13,666 nucleotides of DNA, taken from the NCBI GenBank assembly GCA_023249935.1, contig JAHFBQ010000031.1, forward strand, positions 1,317 through 14,982. The letters are read 5' to 3'. Origin of the DNA: a bacterium (lineage in GTDB: Bacteria > Babelota > Babeliae > Babelales > RVW-14). This document shows, one piece after another, positions 1-6,628 of the stretch. A program made the translations under genes and the position numbers. The notes below the pieces were generated by a model. That model did no database searches. It was not told the origin of the DNA and worked only from the letters and a program-made list of their open reading frames with translations. Each line of letters starts with the position of its first letter. The stretch's first letter is position 1.

Positions 1-320
1 CGCTTAGAAAAGAGCTGCACCATCCCCACCATCGTTTGATAAATCGCACTATCGCCATGTGGGTGGTAATGTCCGATCACTTCCCCGACAACGGTTGCCG
101 ATTTACGATGTGCACGCTCATGGTAATAACCAAGCTTGTGCATTGCATACAAAATACGCCGATGTACCGGCTTTAATCCATCTCGCACGTCAGGCAGCGC
201 ACGGCTGACAATCACCGACATTGCATAGTCAAGAAATGATGTACGCAGCTCTTTTTCAATGGATAACATAGAAATGCCGGGTAACACCAAATCCTGCTTG
301 TTGTTCACATCACTAGCCAT
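1..320 (-). CDS. gyrA: DNA gyrase subunit A, N-terminal part (partial at window edge)
   Basis: Type IIA topoisomerase subunit that cuts and rejoins DNA; with GyrB it introduces negative supercoils. Only the first 106 residues are inside the window. They match the start of the GyrA/ParC breakage-reunion domain: LDYAMSVIVSRALPDVRDGL (residues 30-49), then KPVHRR and the quinolone-resistance segment HYHPHGDSAIYQ (84-95). The catalytic tyrosine lies beyond the edge. The ATG at 320 is preceded by an AAGGGA-type ribosome site; another ATG 14 bases upstream is out of frame. The position of E. coli Ser83 is conserved, but that of Asp87 is Gln95 and that of Arg91 is Gly99, which is unusual. GyrA rather than ParC is assumed because the start resembles GyrA and most bacteria with one such enzyme have gyrase; the missing C-terminal domain would settle it. 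Confidence 0.92.
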   Translation of the reverse strand, partial: MASDVNNKQDLVLPGISMLSIEKELRTSFLDYAMSVIVSRALPDVRDGLKPVHRRILYAMHKLGYYHERAHRKSATVVGEVIGHYHPHGDSAIYQTMVGMVQLFSK

Positions 321-463
321 ACTTTTCCCTTCATGGAGCTAGTCATGCAGTGACCGAAGACTAGCAAAATGTTGGACCTCTACCGCAATTTTACAAGTGT
401 ATCAGAGCCAACAAAAATAGCGACGTGAATAATCTAGAATGAAGAGCAACACCAACTACCTAA
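321..463. other. Upstream region of gyrA; small inverted repeat, no gene seen
   Basis: This is the leader and promoter side of gyrA, read leftwards. A 6-base inverted repeat, CTAGTC (339-344) and GACTAG (359-364) with a 14-base loop, contains a second nested one, GTCA (342-345) and TGAC (351-354); the two could not form together. A TAAAAT hexamer exists on the minus strand near 390, but no well-spaced -35 box accompanies it, so the gyrA promoter is not located with confidence. No open reading frame of recognisable family was found here. Confidence 0.35.
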
Positions 464-721
464 TTAAAAAAATCAGTTAAGCCTGTAACGTTCGACCATG
501 GAACGGAGTTTGCATGGCATTATCTTCTAAAACGAGGTCTGGGTATAAAAACATACTTTTGTGATGCCTATTTCACCTGGCAAAAAGACCAAGTCAAACG
601 AACCAATAAGACTATTCGGCGGTTTTTATATAAAAAATATCCTTTGCACTTCGTTCTAGACAATACAATTCGATTCAATTTTAGATTTATTGACAATTTG
701 AAAATAATCCAAGTATCCTGA
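464..721 (+). pseudogene. IS30-family transposase, decayed C-terminal fragment
   Basis: An open stretch without a plausible start begins directly after an in-frame TAA (461-463) and ends at TGA 719-721. Its translation holds VTFDHGTEFAWH, then GIKTYFCDAYFTWQKD and RTNKTIRRFLYKKYP. This follows the end of the IS30-type DDE domain, where D-N/R-G-x-E-x-A-x-H, YFCDPxxxWQxG, ENxN and IRxxxPKK are characteristic. The second catalytic Asp is present (codon 494-496). The catalytic Glu of the GxxENxN motif aligns with Lys in QVKRTN, and the preceding Gly is Asp. The expected final segment around NNRPRK is not recognisable. The first two thirds of the transposase and the terminal repeats are missing. 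It is therefore a dead remnant of a mobile element, placed between gyrA and the kinase-like gene. Confidence 0.65.
690..719 (+). promoter_or_regulatory. Candidate sigma-70-type promoter for the kinase-like gene
   Basis: A perfect TTGACA (690-695) is followed after 18 bases by TATCCT (714-719), matching four of six positions of the -10 consensus. Transcription would start near 726, about 50 bases before the ATG at 778. The -35 box lies within the 3' part of the transposase remnant, so the promoter may have been supplied or moved by the element. Spacing is one base longer than optimal. Confidence 0.42.
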
Positions 722-777
722 AGAGGATAGCCACAAAGTAGCACCCAGATACAATTAAATACAAAAGGAATTTTCTT

Positions 778-1944
778 ATGTATTTCTCAAAAAGCGTGTT
801 TATTGCTTGGTCTTTCCTGATGACCACCATGCTAGTTTCATTGGTTATTGCGTCACAATCTATTGTTGTTACAAATACTGAAGAGTTCTATAGGGAAAAA
901 CTGGGGGATGATTTTGATTTTGAACTTGCTCCTAAATCATCGTTGCCCTTGGAAAGTACAATAGAATTTTTGCTCGCACTGACGTTCCCAGAGCGTCGAA
1001 TAACTAAGGTTGAAAAAACATCTAAAAGCGCAAACGGATCTTTTGGTCAGATGTTTACGACAAAATCGTCTGATACAAACGCTGATTCGCTTGTTCCTGG
1101 CTCGCTTGTTCTCAAAATTTATGAAACAAATGGTCCAGATATGCAGATCGGATACGATAATCAGTCTGAACAATCAGAATTAGATGAACCTACAGTGGGG
1201 ATTGAGTCAGCGGCGCTCAAATACAAAAAAAGTTCTTGGGAACGTCTTGTTAATGTGAGGGAATTTATGCAGAATTTGCATCCGCAACCTAAAGCAGACT
1301 TTCCTAAATTGGCTCATATTGAGAAGGTATTTATTTATCAAGGTTTGCCACACCCAAAAACTACCACGCCAAGGTTTTATGCTATTGAAGTATTGCAGGC
1401 TGCTCCAGGGAAAAGTTTGGCTCATATCATGAGTGATGATAACATACCTGAGGAAGAGGCTAGTTCGTGTTTTTTTGAGGTAGGACGAGCTTTGGCTTCC
1501 TTGCAAAATTTTTTTATAACAAAACAAGCGCTTCAACAATTGAGAGATAATTTGAAATCGATCATGCCTAATGATACCGCCGTTGAGCTGAACACGAAAT
1601 TGAAATCTGCTTTTGATTCAGTATCGTCTGTTGCTCATGGTGATTGGCAACCGGGAAATATTTACATATCGAAAGGTCCTGATGAAAAGTTTTTGGTCAC
1701 TCTGATTGACCTGGAAACAATGTGGGAAACTCTTTCAAAGTGGAAACCTCTTTCCAATGAAAGGCTGGCTCCTATCTGTCAAGAATTTATGTATTTTGTT
1801 ACTTTTGTTCGGCGGAGGTTTGCAACGTTGCGTCCTTACATATTAGAAAAGTTTATGGAGGGTTTTGTTGCTGGTTATCCAACTGACATTCGGGGCTGGT
1901 TGAAGTGGCATCTTACAGAACTTATGCAAATACCTAATAAATGA
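778..1944 (+). CDS. Exported or membrane-anchored aminoglycoside/choline-kinase-like phosphotransferase
   Basis: The 388-residue product has an N-terminal hydrophobic stretch (about 8-26) after one lysine, typical of a signal peptide or anchor, followed by an APH/choline-kinase-type fold. Visible elements: a glycine-rich loop ANGSFGQ (85-91), the ATP-binding lysine K113 in VLKIY, a likely partner E143, the catalytic HGDWQPGN (H287, D289, N294) and the metal-binding D311 in LIDLE. All catalytic residues appear intact, so ATP-dependent phosphorylation of a small molecule is likely; the substrate is unknown. The start is supported by AAGGA (765-769), 8 bases before the ATG. Its last 11 bases overlap the convergent pgsA-pgpA gene. 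Its coding strand is G/T-rich, unlike the C/A-rich glycosyltransferase genes on the same strand, hinting at inversion or transfer. Export of a kinase is odd, since ATP is absent from the periplasm. Confidence 0.72.
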   Translation: MYFSKSVFIAWSFLMTTMLVSLVIASQSIVVTNTEEFYREKLGDDFDFELAPKSSLPLESTIEFLLALTFPERRITKVEKTSKSANGSFGQMFTTKSSDTNADSLVPGSLVLKIYETNGPDMQIGYDNQSEQSELDEPTVGIESAALKYKKSSWERLVNVREFMQNLHPQPKADFPKLAHIEKVFIYQGLPHPKTTTPRFYAIEVLQAAPGKSLAHIMSDDNIPEEEASSCFFEVGRALASLQNFFITKQALQQLRDNLKSIMPNDTAVELNTKLKSAFDSVSSVAHGDWQPGNIYISKGPDEKFLVTLIDLETMWETLSKWKPLSNERLAPICQEFMYFVTFVRRRFATLRPYILEKFMEGFVAGYPTDIRGWLKWHLTELMQIPNK

Positions 1945-2980
1945 ATGCTGTGATAAATCGTACGAATGCGGCGGTCAAGATGGCAGCAACCAAGTCATCA
2001 ACCATGATGCCCAGTCCACCTTTTACCCTATGCTCAATAACATTGATAGGGAATGGCTTGCAGATGTCTAAGAGCCGAAATACCACTAGAGCAATCAAAT
2101 AAACCCAGCGGGCAGCTGGCTGAATACAAAGACACACCAATACCATTGCAACAATTTCATCAATAACAATCACGCCAGGATCTTCTTGTCCAAGCAGAGA
2201 TGCCGCCCGCGTAGCACAGACCCAACCACCTACTAAAAGTATTCCAAACCCAAGAGCAGCCCAAACCCCTTGCACACCAAGGCCATAGGCAACAAGTGTT
2301 GTCAAAATGCTTGCCACCGTACCCGGTGCAAGCACCCGTACCCAAGCAAACCCCAGGGTCGCGCAGCCGACACTCATGTTATCAAGCCACGTTGGCATAA
2401 CTGATTTTGTAATGATCGATTCTATCTTGCTTTGGTAACTTATAAGGTAATCTATGGCTGAATACAAAGAGAGCAAGGCGATTGGCCAAACCACGACAAG
2501 AAATAATTTTTGAACTACGTCCGCCGGCACAGCGATGATGCCAGCACGACACGCCAAAACACCAAAGCCACCATAAAGCACAATAAACTGCAAGAAGGTT
2601 TTCCATTTTGCCAGTTGTGAAGTCTTCCAGATGCCGCCGTGTGCTGCAACTACACTACGAAGCACGGTAAGAAATAAATCTCGCCCTATAAAAATAAACA
2701 GCAACCCCAATGGTAAAATAGTTGCGTAGGTAAAAACGGCCAACACCCCAAGTACAAGAATTTTGTCTGCCAGAGGATCAATAAATGCACCAAGAGGAGA
2801 ACTCGCACCAAAGCGTCGTGCAAGCGAACCATCCCAGAAGTCTGTCAATGCCGCTAACGTAAAAAGTCCAAGCGCCCACCAAAACATTCCGTGAGACTGT
2901 TGCATGACAAGAAATATCACAAGCGGCGTCAATGCAATGCGTAAAAAAGAAATAATATTGGGTACCATCGATAACAACAC
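1934..2980 (-). CDS. pgsA-pgpA: Fused phosphatidylglycerophosphate synthase (PgsA) and phosphatidylglycerophosphatase A (PgpA)
   Basis: A 348-residue membrane protein joining two successive enzymes. The PgsA half (about 1-185) transfers glycerol-3-phosphate onto CDP-diacylglycerol. It carries the complete CDP-alcohol phosphotransferase motif D-x2-D-G-x2-A-R-x8-G-x3-D-x3-D (D47, D50, G51, A54, R55, G64, D68, D72). The PgpA half (about 206-348) removes the phosphate to give phosphatidylglycerol. It shows GCATLGFAWVRVLAPGTVAS, DE at 274-275, FRLLDICKPFPI (301-312) and GGLGIMVDD (321-329). Each half is near the usual single-enzyme length, so both should be active. The GTG at 2980 is chosen because GGGAG lies 6 bases upstream and the product then begins close to the usual PgsA start (VPNIISFLRI). 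An in-frame TTG at 3010 would add 10 residues without a good ribosome site. It follows the barrel gene and could share its transcript. Confidence 0.92.
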   Translation of the reverse strand: MLLSMVPNIISFLRIALTPLVIFLVMQQSHGMFWWALGLFTLAALTDFWDGSLARRFGASSPLGAFIDPLADKILVLGVLAVFTYATILPLGLLFIFIGRDLFLTVLRSVVAAHGGIWKTSQLAKWKTFLQFIVLYGGFGVLACRAGIIAVPADVVQKLFLVVVWPIALLSLYSAIDYLISYQSKIESIITKSVMPTWLDNMSVGCATLGFAWVRVLAPGTVASILTTLVAYGLGVQGVWAALGFGILLVGGWVCATRAASLLGQEDPGVIVIDEIVAMVLVCLCIQPAARWVYLIALVVFRLLDICKPFPINVIEHRVKGGLGIMVDDLVAAILTAAFVRFITAFIY

Positions 2981-2986
2981 AAATTT

Positions 2987-2991
2987 CTCCC
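2987..2991 (-). promoter_or_regulatory. Ribosome binding site that decides the pgsA-pgpA start
   Basis: On the minus strand GGGAG is followed by AAATTT and GTG (2980-2978), a spacing of 6 bases. No comparable site precedes the TTG at 3010 or the ATG at 2968, so the GTG is the best-supported start. Confidence 0.55.
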
Positions 2992-3064
2992 AGCAACGGA
3001 GTTTCAACAATTGTGTGTCAGCTTACCAGGATTTTTCGTTCTCGTGAAACGTAATATCCCGCTC

Positions 3065-3085
3065 ACCCTGAGCTTGTCGAAGGGT
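3065..3085. repeat. REP-like palindromic element abutting a stop codon
   Basis: The sequence ACCCTGAGCTTGTCGAAGGGT has 5-base arms, ACCCT (3065-3069) and AGGGT (3081-3085), around an 11-base centre. Its reverse complement contains CTTCGACAAGCTCAGGG, a string I recall as a common intergenic repeat in many bacterial genomes (from memory, not searched). It starts at the first base of the TAA of the barrel gene and could act as a repeat or a weak 3' hairpin. There is no T-run, so it is not a standard terminator. Only one copy is in this window. Confidence 0.5.
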
Positions 3086-4611
3086 TAAAAACTAAACCCA
3101 AATAACGCTGTCGCTCCATATGTTTGAGGCACATTGTTACCAGCAAAAACAAGTGTTGTCATAAAGCTCAAGCGAAATGCATCGGTAAAGTGATATCCAT
3201 AACCAACCTTGAGCTGGTGCGAAATTTCATCCGTATTCATCATAAGAACCTCGGTATCATAGCGCCCAAAAGGACGAACCTCGAGCACTTGGTCGCGCAA
3301 TTTCATAGCAACACGATAAGCACAATCAAGATAGCCACCACGCCCCGCTACACGCCCAAAAATGTTGCCCACTTGCAACGTTAAGCTTTCGCCCAAACGC
3401 CACCGCGTATCAGAACTAAAATCAGCAAAACCACGTACCGAAGCTTCCGATTGATTTTTGAAATTATTACCCAGCTCTGGAGCACGAGCCCAAGCAACAT
3501 ACCCACCAAGCGCCATTTTATTTGTTGGTAGATTTGCACCATCACCCGACACAAAACGCGGCACACGACGAGGCGCTTTGGACGCTGCGTTAACCCGGCC
3601 ATCAAGCTGTACATACGGATTAAGATAGCGGTTGTGCGCATACAACAATGATCCGCTTACGCCCAATGCCAGATTATTTGGGGCTAATGCAACCGACCAC
3701 ACACGATTTGTGTCCGGGTTGGGCGCCGTTGGTAAAAATAGCTGCACACCAATTTGTGCATGCTCCATTTTTTCTAACTGAAACTCATACGTTGCACCAA
3801 CAAATGCTTGCCCAAGACCATACGTCGTAACCCGTTCCCCCGTTTTCATACCCATATTGCCAACAAGCGCATCAACAAATGCTGATAGGGTATAGTTTGC
3901 AAAATCACCCCGTAAAGGAGGAAGGCCTCGCTTAATTGCTTTATCACTAAGAGAACCATCATTATCTACACGCAATTGATTGGTCCCAACCACAATCGGC
4001 AACGCAACTGAGAAACGTAATCTGTCATCAAAAAAGACAGCACTACCATTCAGCTGAAGTTGTTCACGATGCGTTGATGCTTTAAACACCACCGGCTCAG
4101 CTGCAATCTTTTCAAAATCTGTAGCATTACCGGGAGGAACTGGATTAAAAATCCCGCCCCTTGCAGCCAACCGTGTTACCAGTGCAATATCCTGCAATTG
4201 AATATCTTTTTTACCAAACACGCGGCTAGAAAGATCTTCACGATTATTAGCAGCACCAAAAGAACTTGTTGCTGCTTGCACATCAAACTCAATCTCTGTC
4301 GTTGTCCTTGCCAAACGTCGCAACATTGTCAACGTAGTAAGTGGCTGCATGAATGGATGATTCTTAAGATACACCGGAGTTTTATCATGCTTGAGCGGCA
4401 AAGATTTAGACTTATTTCCCTTGCTTGTCCAACTAAACTCTTTTTTAAGAGATGATACAGCCTCATCAACAGCCTGAGCTAACTCCTCATCACTCAAAAG
4501 ATCTGCTCTTTTATGCTCTTTTTTTATGTTCTCATGCGCATCACCACATGCTCGAGAACTTATCGTCTCAAAACCAATAAGCAACGCTATGAGCGCCATG
4601 ATTACATTCAT
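3085..4611 (-). CDS. Predicted outer-membrane beta-barrel protein
   Basis: I do not recognise the family. The 508-residue product begins with a signal peptide (hydrophobic 2-18, likely cut near 20-23, SRACG). A charged, helical segment follows (about 25-60, with LSDEELAQAVDEAVSSLKKE). From about residue 180 it is dominated by short alternating polar/apolar strands such as LRFSVALPIVVG and FRLSFMTTLVFAG. It ends in GATALFGFSF, a terminal aromatic residue of the type recognised by the BAM barrel-assembly machinery. It is therefore probably a porin-like or surface barrel in the outer membrane. AGGGAG (4621-4626) lies 9 bases before the ATG. It is the last gene of the four-gene surface cassette, 32 bases after the coiled-coil gene. 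The cysteine at 21 lacks a leucine at -3, so a lipoprotein is unlikely. Confidence 0.75.
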   Translation of the reverse strand: MNVIMALIALLIGFETISSRACGDAHENIKKEHKRADLLSDEELAQAVDEAVSSLKKEFSWTSKGNKSKSLPLKHDKTPVYLKNHPFMQPLTTLTMLRRLARTTTEIEFDVQAATSSFGAANNREDLSSRVFGKKDIQLQDIALVTRLAARGGIFNPVPPGNATDFEKIAAEPVVFKASTHREQLQLNGSAVFFDDRLRFSVALPIVVGTNQLRVDNDGSLSDKAIKRGLPPLRGDFANYTLSAFVDALVGNMGMKTGERVTTYGLGQAFVGATYEFQLEKMEHAQIGVQLFLPTAPNPDTNRVWSVALAPNNLALGVSGSLLYAHNRYLNPYVQLDGRVNAASKAPRRVPRFVSGDGANLPTNKMALGGYVAWARAPELGNNFKNQSEASVRGFADFSSDTRWRLGESLTLQVGNIFGRVAGRGGYLDCAYRVAMKLRDQVLEVRPFGRYDTEVLMMNTDEISHQLKVGYGYHFTDAFRLSFMTTLVFAGNNVPQTYGATALFGFSF

Positions 4612-4643
4612 ATCTCAACTCTCCCTGACTGACCTGAGCATCA

Positions 4644-5030
4644 TTACTCTGCTCCAAGATGATTCTTTAGCACTTCATCAGCAATTTCTCGTCGCACTCG
4701 TTCTTTAACATATGATTTTCTAATCTCTTTGGCACTTTCACATACTTGCGTCTGCTTATTAGCAAGCTCATCAAGGCGCTGCAGAGTTTGCGTTAACTTG
4801 AGCTCAAGCTCTTCAATTTTTTTATCAGCAATCTCGTCAATCCCTTGTTGCTTCTGCGTTAATTGGTGTTCAATCATCCCAATTTTCTTATCAACATCAG
4901 CGGATACAGTCGATACAAACCAACTCCGCATAGCTTTATAACCGACTACGCCTGCAATGAGCACAGTGAGTACAGCTAGTACAGCTCCTACTCTTATATA
5001 GAGTGCTTTATCTTTAGGTAACATTTTCAT
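4644..5030 (-). CDS. Small membrane-anchored coiled-coil protein
   Basis: The 128-residue product has a basic N-terminus (MKMLPKDKALYIR), one membrane helix (about 14-35, rich in V, L, A and G), and then a soluble helical domain. By the positive-inside rule that domain faces the periplasm. The helix contains a 22-residue tandem repeat: DKKIGMIEHQLTQKQQGIDE... followed directly by DKKIEELELKLTQTLQRLDE..., 12 of 22 positions identical. Two 11-residue (hendecad) turns per repeat suggest a coiled-coil stalk or linker. The ATG at 5030 overlaps the upstream TGA as ATGA and has GAGGAG 8 bases upstream, so it is preferred to the TTG at 5036. Tight coupling to the beta-helix gene suggests assembly in one surface complex. 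No known family was recognised. Confidence 0.75.
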   Translation of the reverse strand: MKMLPKDKALYIRVGAVLAVLTVLIAGVVGYKAMRSWFVSTVSADVDKKIGMIEHQLTQKQQGIDEIADKKIEELELKLTQTLQRLDELANKQTQVCESAKEIRKSYVKERVRREIADEVLKNHLGAE

Positions 5031-6613
5031 GAGCAATGCTCCTCATCAGCAAAAAATGCTCTCAAACTTGCAAGCCCGCTATCCGCGGACCCTAAGAAAA
5101 TGCTGCGTATGCGAGGTATATTGAAGAGCACGCCACTATCGCTAACTTCTATAGCATTCCCCTGAGCAACCCCAAAAACTTTTCGTGCCTTAGCATTTTC
5201 AGTTGTCACTATTTCATTTCCATTCAACTTAATATATTGTCCTTGTTCAAGTTGCTGTTCAATATTCTGTGCTGGTAAAAACACCCAAGATTGCTTGTTT
5301 ATATCTTCAAACACCGTTGCCCAACTAAATGTTGGCTTCTTATTAATAAGCGTCCGCACCAGACCACCTAGCGAGCATGTACGATTCACAGCACCATGCC
5401 GCTGCATAAGCACCAAGGAGCGCATACCCTCATATGAGAGATGACCATCTGCCTCTATCGCCTGCTCTTCTATATCAACAGCGCAAGCTTCCTGCTGTTT
5501 TTTAATAACCAACACCCCTTGCGGCAATACACGAAGACGACCGCCTCGTGCTACCGTAAAACTTTTACAGATTGCACTTTGTGCCACATAAGGATTTTGT
5601 AAGCACAATGCTGCGCCTTGGCCTACATTAATAAATCCTTTTTCTATGACACTCAAATCATAGGCCCCCTTATGGAAAGCAAGCCCACCTGCACGCGGTG
5701 ATACCACAATACCGGCACTCCCTTGTACAATAACATTCATATAATCTTGAGAATCCAAACCAATGATACATTGCTGATCAGCATTAATATCAAACGTAGC
5801 GCCCTTATCAAGCACTAATGATCCTACGCCCCCACACTGCAAAATATTTCCAGTCATCGTCACGTGAAGCCCATCGGTCAAAACAACGCGTGCCCCAGAA
5901 GGTTTTCTATCAAATAGAATGCCACAATTAGATGTAAAATTTAACGTACCAGCTCCCCTACAGATAAACACAGCATCAGGACTTAGCTGCAACGCCCCGC
6001 TTGCTTGCTGCATCGTAAGTTTTGCATGAGATGCAAGTGTAATGGTCAACTCAGCATTTTCTTCAGCAAAAACAACATCCCCAATACATTCCATACTTGT
6101 TGGGATTACCAACTCATTGCCCTGACCTCGAACAATAATGGTGTCCGTTGATCGCAGCACCAGTGGTGCTTGTGCACACACAACACGAGCATTCCCATCA
6201 AGCGAGAGCGTGACCGCTTTTTCGCCAAAGCGAATATCGCTCAGTTCTTTATTTGCAACATGCACTAACCCTTCAAGCGGTCCCTTATCTTGTACACGCT
6301 TTTGCTTTTCTTTTTCAAGCTTGATCCGCGCAGTCTCGTCAACATGCCTTGCTTGCTCCGCTTGCTCAACAGCTGATGTAAGATTACGAATCAATTTTTC
6401 TAACCGCTTAATACGCCCATCCATAGCAGGATTTTCTTTAATAACTTGAATCGGTACAGAGTATGGTTGATACACCGCCTGAGGTGCAGCAACAGAAGCT
6501 CCTGCCACCTGCACAGAAGCATATTTCCCATCTAAATGGACTACACAAACCGATGGAATAGCGTTCAACATCATTACCCAAAGAACTATAAGTATCCGTT
6601 TTGTACCGTCCAT
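5027..6613 (-). CDS. Exported coiled-coil plus beta-helix-like surface protein
   Basis: The 528-residue product is of unrecognised family. It has a signal peptide (MDGTKRILIVLWVMMLNAIP, ending near residue 22), a highly charged coiled coil (about 64-110: K, E, Q and R-rich, LEKLIRNL and LEKEKQKR) and a long domain of short repeating beta strands (about 115-500). Strand-turn units such as TDTIIVRGQGNELVIP (157-171) resemble the GxGNxLD units of the neighbouring 694-residue protein, so both probably form right-handed beta-helices (pectin-lyase-like). The many asparagine, glycine and small residues at turns agree. No C-terminal barrel or catalytic motif was seen. An in-frame ATG at 6649 would add 12 residues ahead of the signal peptide; the ATG at 6613 is preferred because AGGAGA lies 9 bases upstream. 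The gene follows the 694-residue gene by 13 bases and overlaps the next by 4. Confidence 0.75.
   Translation of the reverse strand: MDGTKRILIVLWVMMLNAIPSVCVVHLDGKYASVQVAGASVAAPQAVYQPYSVPIQVIKENPAMDGRIKRLEKLIRNLTSAVEQAEQARHVDETARIKLEKEKQKRVQDKGPLEGLVHVANKELSDIRFGEKAVTLSLDGNARVVCAQAPLVLRSTDTIIVRGQGNELVIPTSMECIGDVVFAEENAELTITLASHAKLTMQQASGALQLSPDAVFICRGAGTLNFTSNCGILFDRKPSGARVVLTDGLHVTMTGNILQCGGVGSLVLDKGATFDINADQQCIIGLDSQDYMNVIVQGSAGIVVSPRAGGLAFHKGAYDLSVIEKGFINVGQGAALCLQNPYVAQSAICKSFTVARGGRLRVLPQGVLVIKKQQEACAVDIEEQAIEADGHLSYEGMRSLVLMQRHGAVNRTCSLGGLVRTLINKKPTFSWATVFEDINKQSWVFLPAQNIEQQLEQGQYIKLNGNEIVTTENAKARKVFGVAQGNAIEVSDSGVLFNIPRIRSIFLGSADSGLASLRAFFADEEHCS
5039..5044 (-). promoter_or_regulatory. 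Ribosome binding site deciding the coiled-coil gene start
   Basis: GAGGAG lies inside the end of the upstream gene, 8 bases before the ATG at 5030. It is too close (2 bases) to the TTG at 5036 to serve it, so translation should start at the overlapping ATGA. Confidence 0.6.
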
Positions 6614-6622
6614 TATGTAATC

Positions 6623-6628
6623 TCTCCT
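6623..6628 (-). promoter_or_regulatory. Ribosome binding site overlapping the upstream stop codon
   Basis: AGGAGA on the minus strand shares two bases with the TAG (6627-6629) of the upstream gene and lies 9 bases before the ATG at 6613. This couples translation of the two beta-helix genes and fixes the start. Confidence 0.55.

Noticed and set aside
2160..2996. Three short minus-strand open frames (2160-2345, 2382-2606, 2778-2996) inside pgsA-pgpA
   Set aside because: They are alternate frames of a gene with complete catalytic motifs, and have compositions typical of frame shadows.
3065..3085. Rho-independent terminator after the barrel gene
   Set aside because: The hairpin has only 5 paired bases, a large loop and no T-run downstream on the minus strand.
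3381..3641. 86-codon open frame on the minus strand within the barrel gene
   Set aside because: It is a shifted frame of the 508-residue gene, with no recognisable domain; the barrel frame has the signal peptide and ribosome site.
3085..4611. Lipoprotein reading of the barrel protein's N-terminus (cysteine at residue 21)
   Set aside because: The residues before the cysteine (S-R-A) do not fit the lipobox, which requires a hydrophobic residue at -3.
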